Positions 12,743 to 24,254 of a DNA stretch of 64,000 nt are shown here, in pieces. The position numbers were made by a program, and so were the translations under genes. Positions within the stretch are counted from its first letter, which is position 1, and every line of letters starts with the position of its first letter. Origin of the DNA: Microcebus murinus (Eukaryota; Chordata; Mammalia; Primates; Cheirogaleidae). Under the pieces are notes generated by a model, which made no database searches, was not told the DNA's origin, and saw nothing but the letters and a program-made list of their open reading frames with translations. The stretch is from assembly GCF_040939455.1 (NCBI RefSeq), contig NC_134111.1, positions 56,314,501-56,378,500 on the forward strand. The letters are read 5' to 3'.

Positions 12743-13522
12743 ACCAGGAAACTGCTCTCTGCATCATCTCTCCCTAAAAATTTCTTCCACTTAATCTGCA
12801 TAGATTTGAGCATGGGATTGTGGCAATCAAAAATGTTGCAATAACTATCTCATCTATTTGAGGTGGGGGTTTGTAAAGACAGTTCTCTCAGCTCTTACCC
12901 ACAAATGACCAGAATGGAAGGAATGCATGGCCAGCATACTAACAGCTGATTGGAGCCCTGCCTGCTGTTTGAGTAATGAGCTCTAATTAGCCTGCAAACC
13001 CACCAACCCCCAAAGCCCTCTGACCACTCAATGTTCAGCCATAGGCCAAGGTCATATTTCTTCATTGGCACTAGATCCCTCTTCTAAGAACATTATCTCT
13101 ATTTGGGGCTGACAGACTTTTCTTTTTTACTGATGTTAGCAACAATCTAGTAAAATTCAGCACCATAATGCCTATTCAACTTCCAAGAAAACTGCAATTA
13201 GCATTTCAGAATTTTAAAGAAACATGCCTAAAAGTAGTGACCTGGAAGGAAATGAGAATCCAACAATAAAGCACACTCATTTTCAAAACCACCCATGGGT
13301 GTTCTGCCATTTATAAAATCAATGTTATAATGAAAGAAAATAAAAATCTTTTTTAATATTATTTACTTGGGAAAGCAACATGGTAGTTTGGATGAAAGAC
13401 GTTTGGAGCCAAGACCAAAGGATTTGACCACAAAAACTGAGAAACTGTGCCATGGCATGGCTAATCTACACAGTAACCAATGAGCTGAGGCCAGGACATC
13501 AGCCAGTGCCCCTTCGGGTTAC

Positions 13523-13776
13523 CTGGTTTTCTTGTTGTTCCCACTGACATATCTGCAGAACCTGACCCAATTCTTGCCACTGTTGCTTCAGGTACTTGTC
13601 TAGTTGCCGTCTCCTGTCCTGCAGAAGTTCGAGAAGGCTGTCGATCTTCAGACAGCTGCTGTGAGCTCCCTGAATCAACTCGGGATTGACGTTAGGTCCA
13701 TCACACTTGAATTTTTCTATGAAGTCCGTGAGTTGTTGACTTTTGTTTAAAAGGGCTAGAGATCGTTCTAAGAGTT
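13523..13776 (-). CDS. CCDC141: CCDC141 internal coding exon (spectrin-repeat-like helix block)
   Basis: This exon has 254 bases: two bases completing a split Glu codon, then 84 codons, ending in phase 0. The acceptor is TTTTCTTCTAG at 13777-13787 and the donor is CAG|GTAACC at 13522-13517. The peptide begins (E)[20 protein letters not shown] and ends CQWEQQENQ. Leucines repeat at helical spacing ([23 protein letters not shown]) and the basic run [17 protein letters not shown] is strongly amphipathic. This fits a spectrin-repeat/coiled-coil segment of CCDC141. The open frame runs a few codons past the donor into the intron and upstream through the acceptor, so its full extent should not be read as protein. 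It is separated from the next exon downstream by a 12.1-kb intron and from the upstream one by 5.9 kb. Confidence 0.92.
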
Positions 13777-14829
13777 CTAGAAGAAAATTACACAAAGAAG
13801 GAATGATGAGATGAGCAAGCTTTTATATAGTAATATTTGGACTCTTCATAATTTAACATATATGTAGATTTTACATTAATAAATAAAAAGCTGTACTGCA
13901 AGGAATTTAAATGTGTAAACACAAACTGCCTACAATACTTGAAAGAAACAACTGGACGTACACCTTGGCCTAACATTTGCAATAGCATTAACGCCAAACG
14001 AGAGGATGCTAAAGTTCAGCAATGGCGTGATTTAGTATAGGGAGCGGAAAAATCGTGGGATTTTGACGCTGCTTCAATCAGTTTTCAGCGATGGTTAAGT
14101 GTTCTACATCCTGAGGTGATTGAACTAAATATGAAGTTCAACGGCTAATGCCTATAGTGGCCAAACAAAACCTCAATGAACATGGCGTGCAGGTGCCCAG
14201 ATGCCAGGGACCAAAGAATAGTAGAAAATGCTCACTTAGTCTAGCTGGGTCAGCTGTCACTCGGTTCTGACCAGCTGTTGACATGAGGGAGTACGGGCCC
14301 AGGGTTCATGGAGCGCCCAATTGTTTAAAGAGTTTCAAGTAGAGATGTGAAGCTTTTGATTTTTAAATCTTCTGTAATTCCTATTTCTTTAATTTAAAAA
14401 ACACCACAGGATAAACAAAGCAAATGGGCCACCAGTTTGCAATCTCTGAAGCAAACAGCATCGTAGGTTTGGGTAACATCTTGTAGAATTGGGATTTTAA
14501 GCCTGAAAATTGAAAAAGCACCAATGGAGACAGCACAGACGGGACAGAGCTGAGAAGAGCACAGTGGGCAGCACCACACTTGGGATCAAGTGGAGATGCA
14601 ACTGGGAACGGGCCACTCCCCATCAGCCAGAAACCCAGCAGCTCCCCATGACACACCCCTCTCCATTCTGCCACCAAAAGGACTTGCCAGTTTCGTCCTG
14701 TCTCCTGCATCTGCCTGCTGCTTCTCTCCATCCCCACCATGCAAAGCATCATCTGTCCCCTGGATGTGCCCGGTCTTCTCTTAATAGCATTTGCTCTCCA
14801 GTCCATTCCGCCATTCTTCACGCTTTAGC

Positions 14830-15420
14830 CACAGAGATCTTTTCTAAACATAGCATGTCTCAAATGCACCCACACGCTCACCCCCCCCACCACATGTAAT
14901 ACAATGGCTTCCCATTGACTTAAAATTACAGACAGCCCCCTTCATGTGGATGATCAGGCCTGGCATGGTTTAGTCTCTATTTTCCTTTTAAGATTGTCTC
15001 AATCTCTCTGCCTTTCATCCCAACCTTCTTTAAATTCCTCACATATGCTAGACTCCCTTTTGCCCCTGAACTTTCACTATTTCCTCTAACAGGGACACCA
15101 TTCTCCTTAACCCCCTCCTTCTTTATCTTTAGTCTATGCATACTACAGGTATCCATCAACCATTAATCCCTCAAAGGACAAACCACACTGGACCAAATCT
15201 TTCTAGTAACTGTTCTCCCAGCACACTGTTCCTCTCATTCATAGCTCTCACGATGGCTATAACTTCACACTTATATGTAGGGTTATTTGAGCAACTTCTG
15301 TCTTTGACGGTAGGATCCAATATAATACAAGGATAGGGACCAGGACTTCAACCCAGTACCTTGCACGGTGGCTGGCACAGGGGAGGTGTTCAATAACTTT
15401 TACAGAATGCTGGAGTCAGA
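14830..15420 (+). repeat. L2 LINE fragment
   Basis: TACAATGGCTTCCCATTGAC, GGCCTGGCATGGTTTAGTC, CCTCTAACAGGGACACCATT and the tail TTGCACGGTGGCTGGCACAG are typical of diverged L2 3' sequence. Confidence 0.7.
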
Positions 15421-16669
15421 GAAAATGTATTGGAATCAGGGGAGGATGAGAAGAGCCATGGAGGCTAGAGATCAACAGTCTTCCAGAGCTGCAAGGAGAG
15501 AAGCAGGTGAGAAGACGTGGGATTGTGTGATGGAAACTAGAGCCAAGTTACCAAGCTGAGAAGTGGAAAGGTGGTGATGATGTGAAGTCAGTAAGGCAGG
15601 ACAACGTTTGAGACATTCGTTGTTAGAAGAAAAGAAAATACGGGATAGTATCTCAAGAGGATAGCAGGGTTGAATATACTGCTTTTTTTATTTTGGGGTT
15701 GGGGAGAACTGTGAAGAACACCCAGTGAGCAAGGGCTTTACCAAGCGTTGTGCTACTAAAAATGGACCGGACCAGAGCTAAAACCCAAGTCTCGTGATTA
15801 GTATCTCAGAGTTCTTTCCAGGGCAGGCTGGCTCTCTACTTTCGCATTCTCATTCTCAGTAGTTAGTTACACAGCAATGAATTAGGATGAGGTAGTTGGG
15901 CCAGTTGTCCCTTTCAACTGACACCTTTTTATGAGAGCTGGAAGAGAGAACGAGATAAGTGAATAGACTATAAAGAGGTGTTTTGAGAGGAAAAGGAAGT
16001 AAGTTGAAGTAGTTTATACCACATGATCTAGATCTGTCCAGCAGAATATCAAACAGTAGCATCTTGTTTCTTTGCATCGATGGGAGTCGAAAATGCAAAG
16101 AAACAAATAACAAAAACAACCATGGACTTGAACCAGGACAGAAGGATAGGATAATTTAAATAGGATCAGAAAAGTTAAGGAGAACATCATAATTAGAGTA
16201 AAGTCCTTGAAAAAAAGAAATGGAAGCAAACATGAACAAGATAGGGGTGGGGAGGAGAGTGCAGAAGAAGACCTATCTATCTAGAACAAGTTCTTATGGG
16301 GTTGTGAAAGAAACAACTGGAGAAACGAGGTAATAGCAGCTTAGAGGGGCCCTTGTCCACCAGACAGAAGAGCAGTGATTTATACAGTCTTAAAGTAGTA
16401 ATAAGTATGATTGATTCTCCTTTTATATATACACATAGAGAGTATGTTTTTCTTCCCTTGCATTGAAGAACTTACAATATTATGAACATTATTTCTGTGA
16501 TGTAGCTTCTTAGGTCTTAAGTTCATCTGAAGAAGACCATTGGAAAACTGGAGGGTGAAATTGTGATTCTTTAGGGATCAGAGTACATTTTCTTCACCTA
16601 ATGTTCCTGTAGCACCTTTATGGCTTACTTTTGTACCATTCTACCATGTCTTACGTTGGACTTACACAC

Positions 16670-16870
16670 AAAGAACACTCAATAAACATACTTTGAGTTG
16701 GACACTATTCTAAGCTTCAGAGATCCAGGGTCTCACAATGTGGGGATAGAAATAAATAAGAAAATTAATTATTACTAGACAGTGGGTGGGGTGGTAAAAC
16801 AGAGGTACCCACAGGAAAGACAGAAGGAAATCACCAACAAGGGTGTACATGCCCTACTAAACTGCAGGCT
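16670..16870 (-). repeat. L2 LINE fragment, reverse orientation
   Basis: ACACTCAATAAACATACTTTG then GGACACTATTCTAAGC, GGTCTCACAATGTGGGGATAG. This resembles the reverse L2 3' end; quite diverged. Confidence 0.5.
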
Positions 16871-18804
16871 TCCCAAGGAGGAGAGCCATGTACTTGCCTA
16901 ACATATAGCTTTGGTGCTGTCAATAGGCATGGGTTCAGAAAATGTTTGTGTCTTGCTGGATTGAGGGCAAGTAGGCTGGTAAGTAGCTTGGAAATCATGT
17001 TTGCTGGAAAGAACTTTAGGCATGTTTAAGCCAAAGGATAAAAAATAAGAGGATATGTTAGTCTTCAACTCTTCCAAAGATTTTCATGTAGAGGAAGTAA
17101 GCATTCCAGAGGGCAAAAACCTCAACCCATTCATCCTGGTCCTGACTTCTGCAGTGCTACAGAATTTAAGCTTCTTATATGCAATGTAGCCTTAGCATTG
17201 CTGAATAAGGAAAAAGCTCAGGTGAAGCTAATTGAAATATAGTGGCTATTGGGGGTAAGTTTGGTTATAGTTTTTCCAGCTTTTGTCAGCCTAACACACA
17301 CCTTTTGTACTACTCAACTGATCATCATCTCAGAAACTTATTAGAACTTCTAGCTGCACTTATATTTTATTTCCTTAAATATAAAGATAATAGATATGAA
17401 GTCCTTAACTAAAAATCAGAGTTCAACTTTGAGTATACATTTCAAATCAGCTAATCTTAATCTTTTCGTATTGGATTAGTTGATTAATAAATTTCATCAA
17501 CTCCCATTATTTTGGTTTCATGAAGACATTTTATGAACACCATTGGGCATTTGAATTGAGAGCCAAGTATCCTGACCAGAGGGTCCTAGGCAATCCCTCT
17601 TCTTCAAGTATCACATAGAGGGGCACAAAAATGTCATGATAAACATGCCATCAGGAAAGAAGAATATTTTGCCATCACAAATAAAACTATGTTTCCTGTC
17701 TTCAGCTAGCATTTTTATCCATCTCATCCAACTAACAGGAGGCCCAATGGACTCGCGAAAGCTATACCCCTGAAAAGCAAGACATTGGTTTTGCTATCAG
17801 CTGGATGCCAGAGATGTGCAGCCTAAGGCCTCCAGACAAAGTGGCATGCACCCCATGTAAACTGGTCCACTGTGTCACAGATACTAGTGACTTTGAAGGA
17901 GCCAATATCAGCAGCAACACCCACAAAACAGCATTAAGGCTACTTCCCCTGCCAGCACCATCCCCAAACATTTATGGAAAAGTCCCTACTTCCACAGTCT
18001 CCCAATCCCCCAGGAAAATGCTCTTATTGGATTGCCTCAGTCATGAACCTCTTCAACAAAAGCATGAGTCACTGTCAGGTTTCTGGATGTAAAACTGCTG
18101 TGTGATGACCGTGGTGGGTGGAAGCAGATTGAATTGAGACCACAGAACCCACCTGTTACCTGGACTCACTCCATTCGCCTTCCAGTCTCCTAGGAGGACT
18201 TTCATGTGATTCTGCTCATCCCCTTTGGAGACAGCTAGATCACTTCACTGCTGCAAAAAATGTGCAGCCGCTGCTTCAATGCAGAGTCTTTTGATGCTGT
18301 TTCTAATCCTTTTTTAGTGACAGGTCTTACAGACCAATGATCAGTTAAAATTACACGTATGTATTTGGTAGGATCTCCTAAAAATTTGCACAGGAAAGAT
18401 TGAGTCCTTTAATCTTTGAGTTTTGAAAAAGTTGTGATAAGTAATTAGTTATAATGATCTATTATCTAGGGTCCTTTGAAGAGTGATATAAATAAAAAAA
18501 TCTACTTGGGATTTTAAGAACACAGTCTGCCCTGTCCAGCATGACAGGCTTGCAGAGCTAGAAGTCAAATTAGAACTGTGATGAATTCAGAAAGTCATTC
18601 CACTCAGACCCAGTTCTATTTGGTAGAAAAATTAGAAAACACATTAGGAAGAAAAGAAGTGATTGTTCCTATCTATTTATCAAACTTACTCCTAAACCAA
18701 AAGATGACAGGTCACTGCTACTCTTCCACAAATGCCTTTCCTGCTCCAGTTCTGGCCCACCCCAAATTCTAGTGGAAAGGCCAGGCATACAAATTGTTGG
18801 TGAA

Positions 18805-19152
18805 ACACTTCGGTAAGGCGCTCACCGGCCGCGAAACCCTGCCCACAGCCGCCACTCACAGTCCGCACGATAGTCTGTGCTGTGCATTGACGACGGATCC
18901 ATTTTGTTCTTGTGTGATGAGGAAAGCTTTAAAGCACTGAAAGCTTGTTTTACTTTACAGGCAGCTTTACTTGTAAAGTAAATCAGAATAGGTAACATAT
19001 ACATATATGTTTTCATTACGTTATTTTTAAATGTTCACAATTTTATTTTAATAAATGAAAAATTAGAAAAGTCATATCACGGCTGTCGGCTAAAGTCACT
19101 GTGGGCATTCATCTGTGGCTATTGACTATAGTTGATGCTGGTACCGAAGTGG
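18805..19152. mobile_element. piggyBac-like non-autonomous DNA transposon
   Basis: The left end reads ACACTTCGGTAAGG and the right end, reverse-complemented, reads CCACTTCGGTACCAG, giving inverted repeats of about 11 bases. TTAA flanks the right end (19153-19156) and TGAA the left (18801-18804), consistent with a TTAA target with one change. The element is 348 bp. The left 90 bases hold about ten CpGs in an otherwise CpG-poor intron. The middle is AT-rich with an AATAAA. No transposase is encoded. Young piggyBac families are known from mouse lemur, which fits the host, but I cannot verify family identity. Confidence 0.6.
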
Positions 19153-19299
19153 TTAACAATTACACAATCTTTATAGTTGTTCAGAGGGAGTTGAAAACCT
19201 TTTTTGTATAGTGTTTTATTAGATTTTTATCTTGGAAAATCTCACTATTTCTTTTTTATTTAAAGGATGACTTTCATTCATCGAGTATTAGAAGGAACA

Positions 19300-19445
19300 T
19301 TCACTGAATTGAACCATTTATTCAACCAAGAAATATTTCTTGAGGCTCCATGACGTGCCGGGCACCTTGCTAGATGCTGAGGATAAAAGGATGAACAAGG
19401 TGGAAATGCGCTTTGTCCTCAGGAACTTAAAACTAGCAGACTAAA
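19300..19445 (-). repeat. L2 LINE 3' end, reverse orientation
   Basis: ATTTATTCAACCAAGAAATA, GACGTGCCGGGCACCTTGCT and GATGAACAAGGTGG match the reverse L2 3' end. Confidence 0.7.
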
Positions 19446-19659
19446 TAACTGAATCTCCTGGGGGATGCTTCTTCTACCATCCCCGAATCATTTACAAATA
19501 GCTCTTTCTTTCAGAGGATGAGCAAAAAGAAAGCTTTATTTTACTCCTCTTGCAACAAGTTCAGGTATGCATGAATGTATTAAAATACACGTTGATATGT
19601 AAGCATTCTCATATTAACATCTTTAAAATACTATAAAAGTTTCCATGAGAAATAAACAT

Positions 19660-19672
19660 ATTTCTTGCCTTT
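19660..19672 (-). promoter_or_regulatory. CCDC141: Non-canonical GC 5' splice site
   Basis: On the minus strand the exon-intron join reads CTAAAG|GCAAGAAAT. AG before and CAAG after is the typical context of the minority GC-AG intron class. The reading frame requires the cut exactly here: one leftover G plus AA of the next exon gives the Glu between HHTK and LLERS. Confidence 0.8.
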
Positions 19673-19777
19673 AGTGTGATGTTCATGAAGCTGAAGAAGT
19701 GATTTTAAGGACTCAGCACTCTCAAATTCATGGGTATTCTGGAGAAAATCTTCAGCTTGATCTATTTTAATAGCAAA
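19669..19777 (-). CDS. CCDC141: CCDC141 internal coding exon with a GC donor
   Basis: This exon has 109 bases: 36 codons plus one base, starting in phase 0 and ending in phase 1. The acceptor is TTCTTTGTAG at 19778-19787 with a good pyrimidine run. The peptide begins [20 protein letters not shown] and ends LHEHHTK. It continues directly from the upstream exon's NALE, and the last base G plus AA from the next exon makes Glu. The donor dinucleotide at 19668-19667 is GC, not GT, in the context AAAG|GCAAGA, which matches the known GC-AG intron consensus. The next GT (minus strand ATATGTTTAT) is a poor donor and would break the reading frame into the next exon. The peptide is helical and charged, in keeping with a spectrin-like repeat. 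The exon is too short for a simple open-frame search to find. Confidence 0.9.
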
Positions 19778-22700
19778 CTACAAAGAAATACAAGGGAAAG
19801 ATATTTGAAAAAAAATTAATGGGAAACCAACAAAAGGATGGCTAACAAGTAACCTATATAATTACAAATAATTTTAATGTAAGACCTCACTTAGAAAGTT
19901 GAAACATAGTTATTTTTCTCTATGATTGAACTTAGAGGTGAAATGTGCAAGTTCCGAATAATAAATAGTCTAATCTCAGTGTTTATACAAAGCAAAAAAT
20001 ATATGTTAATATTTTTGTACATAAAGTGGTCTCAAAAGATATATACCAAATGGTGACCTTAAGAAAAAGAAATGAGATTAAGGATGAGTGAGGGAAGGTA
20101 AACTTTTAGTTTTGAGATTATAATTTATAATTTTGTTTGCATTTTATCAATAATTTTATGAATTATTTATATAAATAAAAATGAGATCCAATAGAGCAAG
20201 AATGACAAATGGAAAAATTCTCTTTTGTTTCAAGGAAAATGCATAGTAATTTGACACCCGAAGTGGTGAGGAATATGACTGGTCTCTCTTTTTTATTTTC
20301 TCCGTGGACAAAATAGGAGGGAGAGAGAGATGCTCAGAATAATGTTAAAATTCTCAGGGAAATAATCTTAGAAACAAATTTTAGAAGAGGGTAAAATATA
20401 TTTAGTTATGTTATCACAGTATGTCTATAGTGGTAGACAAATAGGTGGTTTGTTTTAGCACAGAGCCAATGGTAACTATTATAGTTTATAAGAGAATTTT
20501 TTATTTCAAAATATTATAGTGGTATAACTGTTTTTGGTTACATGGATCGCTTTTATAATGCTTGAGTCAGGACTATAAATGTGCCCATCACCCAAATAGT
20601 GTTCATTGTACCCGTTAGGTAGGTTTTTGCCCATCCCCTCTTCTCCCCTCACCCCTGCTTGATTTCTATTAAGTTTTACTTCCCTCTGTGCACATGTGTG
20701 CTCATCAGTTAGTTCCAATTTAATAATGAGTACATGTGTTGTTTGTTTTTTAATTATTTAGATACTTTACTTAGGATAATGGTCTACAGTTCCATCCAAA
20801 TTTTTGCCAAAGGCATTAATTCATTCTTTCTTATGGCTGAGTAGTGCTCCTATAAGAGTATGTTACTCAATACGTTCTGCTTTAGATTAGGTTTAGAATA
20901 AACTAATTAAGGGAAAGTATTGATGTGAAAGACACAGCAGCCTACCATAGTGCTTGTCCTCTTTTTCAAGACTTCTCCAAACTATCAGCTTTGAATTTGG
21001 TAATTTTTAATGTTTTTATGAAACTATTGGATTAATACGATCTATTGTATTTTTATTATTACAACATCCATATAAAATCCAGTTGTAAATGGAAGGGAGT
21101 GGAGAGAGAGAGACTGATGAGCAGGTGGTCACGCTGTAGAAATGCAGATGCCTCTGCCAACCTTTTAGAACAGGCTGATGGACATCTGCCGTTGTCACTT
21201 AGGGGCAGTGCTCCTAAACTGCAGCACAGTGTTTGAGAGAATAACCTACCTGGCAGTTAAATCTGTGAGCCTGACATCATTCTGTAATGATAATCAACTA
21301 TGCAATAAGAAGTCATTTTGCACTTCTAAGCAACTCCTGCATGCATATAGTTCGTTCATTAAGGGGATCATGTCCACTCATATTTACATCGCTAATTCAC
21401 TCAATTTCTAATAACAGATTTTAAAGATATTCCTTAAAGAGAACCTCAAAAAGAGAAAACAAAAAATGACCACTCCTACGTAGGTGATTTGGCTTTTTCC
21501 TATAGAACATTACAAAGAGTTTTCAAGTCACTGTGTAACTTATATTTATATTTCAGCTTCTTATTTAAAATTAAAAATAAATAGACCAATAAGCAAACTA
21601 TGCTTTATTCAGAAAAAGCTTCCCTAAAGTTCTGTTAACTTTTATCTTACTGATATTTTCTTTTCCCACCTCAAAGCTACACTTTTCTTCTTTCTGCTGC
21701 TTGTGTAGGGTAGAAATGGCAACAGGAGAGCACTTTTCGAAGACCCCAGAATTAATTTCATCCTCTTCTTTTTTATCACTAATGAAAATTGCTTTGGCAT
21801 GTGAAAGGGGCACGAAGATTATGTAGGAACTTGTCTGCAGCTTAGTATGAAATGGTCCACAAAATTGGAAGCAGGATAATACAAAAAACAATTAGTCTTT
21901 TCGTTAGATCCAATAAAAGCTCACTGAAGTATAAAAAAGAGAGTGTTGGTCTGAATTATGGTTTTATGGTTTGACTAGTATTTCCTTTTACTTCATGCAG
22001 TGTCTGAAAGTAATTTGCTCATCATGGAAAAAATAAGCAAGCATTAACACTAAACCACAGTGAGAAACAAACATTGGGGCTAAAATGTTAGAAAAAAGAT
22101 AATTTCCTGTGCTCAAAAGAGCCAAGTTTCAAGGGCAGTCGACACCTAACCCACACTTACTAAGACGGAATGAATGAAATGTATCTATAATTTGGCCTCT
22201 GTAGGTATATTTCAGCTGTTTTATTTCTGTTCAGGAAAAAAGATCGCATATAGAACCTTTCCCCACAATGGTCTCTAAAATGAACTGTGAGTTGGACTTT
22301 AGTGCTCAAATTGTAGAAAACAAACCTTGGAAGTTACAATAAAGTTTTTGCTTTTCCCTTTTGCTTTTAAAAGAGTTCATGATGCAAGAGATTGTCTACC
22401 TCAATTTTTATGTTCTATTACTAATCTTCTTTACTTCATTATTTTGGATTGAAGTCCCAAATTTTCAGTTTAAAAATGTCATATTTTTCAAAGCTAGTGC
22501 TTTATCATAATGAAGCAGTGCTCTCACATCAAAATGAACGTGCTCCCACTTGACAGAGAAGCTAAAAGTGAAATTTCCGATAACTGTCTTATACCAAATA
22601 TAGCACCTCCTTTGGTGATGTTCTTTGAATCTTACATTTTGAAATTGGGAACCTCAAAAAAAATCACAGAATTCAAGAAAAATCACAGGGAGAAATTACT

Positions 22701-23251
22701 GTCTTAAGTCTAGGACTTTTTCCTTCCCTTAAATTTTAATGAGTTCAAACTATGGGAAATCAACTATATACCTTAAAAAAGTATCCCATAAAATGCTGTA
22801 AGTACAAGTCAAACATTCTATGGAATATTCTGTAATTGCTTTTTTTAAAAAAATAAGCAGTAGAAGAAATTTTATCCTCTAATTTTTAGCCAACAAGAAC
22901 ACTCTAGACCATTATTTCCTAGTAATCTTGTAATTAGGGTAACTGATTTAGTAACTATATGACTATCTTCTAAAGAGGGAAATAAATCATGACTTTTAAG
23001 TTAGAGTTCCCATTTTAACTTAATGTTTTACTTAATGTTCGTTATCTGTACTTTGTTTTTGTTTGAAGATCTACACTTAAAATATTAACAATTTTATTTT
23101 TTGACAATCAAAAATTAAATGCATCGCGTATGTCTTGATTATTCTGCCATTTTGTTGAACTGATTGCATTGCCTATTTGTGGAAATAAAACATTTCAGGA
23201 GTGCTATTCATTTGCTCTGATGTAGAGAAGGGAGTTTTTGAAAATACAAAC
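19778..23251 (-). other. CCDC141: CCDC141 intron, 3.5 kb
   Basis: This intron runs from donor GTTTGT at 23251 to acceptor TTTGTAG at 19778. It contains an L1 3' end (about 20493-20868, minus). The remainder (19790-20490 and 20870-23250) is AT-rich without a recognisable element. A 97-codon minus-strand open frame at 21598-21891 has no splice support. Confidence 0.72.
20493..20868 (-). mobile_element. L1 3' end, reverse orientation
   Basis: GTTACATGGATCGC, ATGTGCCCATCACCC, CATTGTACCCGTTAGGTAGG, TACTTTACTTAGGATAATGG and TTATGGCTGAGTAGT are the reverse L1 3'UTR and ORF2 end. Severely 5'-truncated. Confidence 0.85.
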
Positions 23252-23443
23252 CTCTAAGGCATTTTCAAAAAATTCAGAAGTCAACCTAAGGAGCTCCCTT
23301 CTTCTTTCAAGCATGGAGACCAGGGCGGCCCATGCTTCACCCAGAGTCTCAGCCATGGCGTCATACACCTGACTCTGATCCTGGTTCTCCTCAGCTGTCT
23401 TGTCTGCTTCCTGCAAGAGGTCCCATACACGATCTTCCAAAGC
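23252..23443 (-). CDS. CCDC141: CCDC141 internal coding exon (first of four in transcript order)
   Basis: This exon has 64 codons, phase 0 at both ends. It is read from an acceptor ending ACTTAG at 23444-23449 (minus strand) to a donor GTTTGT at 23251-23246. The peptide begins [16 protein letters not shown] and ends [10 protein letters not shown]. It is charged and leucine-rich with helical heptad-like spacing and has no membrane segment. I recognise it as the N-terminal coiled-coil/spectrin-repeat-like part of CCDC141 (CAMDI), a cytoplasmic protein reported to bind myosin II and DISC1 and to act in neuronal migration. An in-frame ATG lies inside the intron at the low-coordinate side of no use here; the real start codon is further upstream and was not found in this window. 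The donor is weak (T at +3 and +4, G kept at +5). Exon limits are inferred from splice consensus, frame and recalled family sequence. Confidence 0.9.
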
Positions 23444-24254
23444 CTAAGTCCAAGAAAAAATAAAAGGCATAAAGCAGATGTTCAATGTAAGAACACAAGA
23501 TCACATTTTAAATACTTGGATGTCTGAAGCTCTGTGTGCTCTAAGAAGGCCTAGAAGAGAATATGTAAAAGAAACTGTTACGCAGGCAGGCACATCAAGC
23601 AGGCAGGAGGGAGCAATAGAGATTGTGGTGAACCAGGGAGCATGGCCAGGCTAAAGGCACTCACTTTCAAACATTGTCCAAGCACCGTAGAGATTTACCA
23701 AAGACACATGTTCCCACAGGGTGTACAATATTATGTTGATCTCACATTTCCAAAACTAACAAGGTCACTCACTTCCGGAGAGTGACCATGAAAATAATTG
23801 TGAGAAATGAACCCACTAAAACTTACTGCTTGTCCTAAACAATTGTCATTAATTGTTAACATGTCTGTAAAACTTAATGTAAATATTAAGAATGCATTCT
23901 TAAAAGAGACTATTCATAAGGTAAAAATTAGAATATATGTAACCAACATTACGGAGTTTGGACAAAATATGGAAAGTAAAGGGGAACGTGTGCTTCCATA
24001 ACTGTCTCATTCAGGGATAGGAAGAGGATTCAAGAGATTCCATTTAGTTCTTGAAGTTGGCACCAAAATGAAGGCATAATTTTTTTAAAACGTAGTATGC
24101 TAAAAATAGTATGCATAAATTCTAAAATATCAACAGAAAAAATAACTTAAAATGTGATAAAAACAAAATACAACAAAGCAAACAAGAAATAAGAGCAGAT
24201 TTATCAGGAAACACACATGTACACAAAACAAAATGTATAATTAGATATCAATTA

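Larger units (their letters stand above)
1417..13522 (-). other. CCDC141: CCDC141 intron, 12.1 kb
   Basis: This intron is bounded by CAG|GTAACC and CCTAG|G. It holds several MIRs, a hAT relic (4607-4942), an L1 3' part (12062-12742) and a pair of 0.5-kb direct copies (7095-7607 and 10444-10954). I could assign nothing in 2881-4600, 5650-7090, 7610-8820, 9025-10440, 10960-11310 or 12745-13520 beyond short simple repeats, such as a CA run at 8312-8327 and an A run near 6311-6324. Open frames here are short and lack splice or codon support. Confidence 0.75.
13777..19668 (-). other. CCDC141: CCDC141 intron, 5.9 kb, GC-AG type
   Basis: This intron begins (minus strand) with GCAAGA at 19668 and ends with TTCTTCTAG before 13776. 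It contains L2 pieces (14830-15420, 16670-16870, 19300-19445), a piggyBac-like element (18805-19152) and a CpG-rich unassigned stretch (about 13930-14150). I see nothing assignable in 14160-14820, 15430-16660 and 16880-18800. Open frames at 14381-14821 and 17805-18092 are not supported as genes. Confidence 0.72.

Noticed and set aside
14381..14821. 146- and 129-codon overlapping open frames as a gene
   Set aside because: They lie on opposite strands in partly L2-derived intron, with no domain and no splice context.
18822..19016. 64-codon minus-strand frame in the CpG-rich block as a gene
   Set aside because: It lies wholly inside the piggyBac-like element and matches no known protein.
22375..22405. 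Minus-strand text reading LLHHEL, reminiscent of the CCDC141 N-terminus
   Set aside because: It lies downstream of the exon it should precede, is followed by a stop and has no splice sites.
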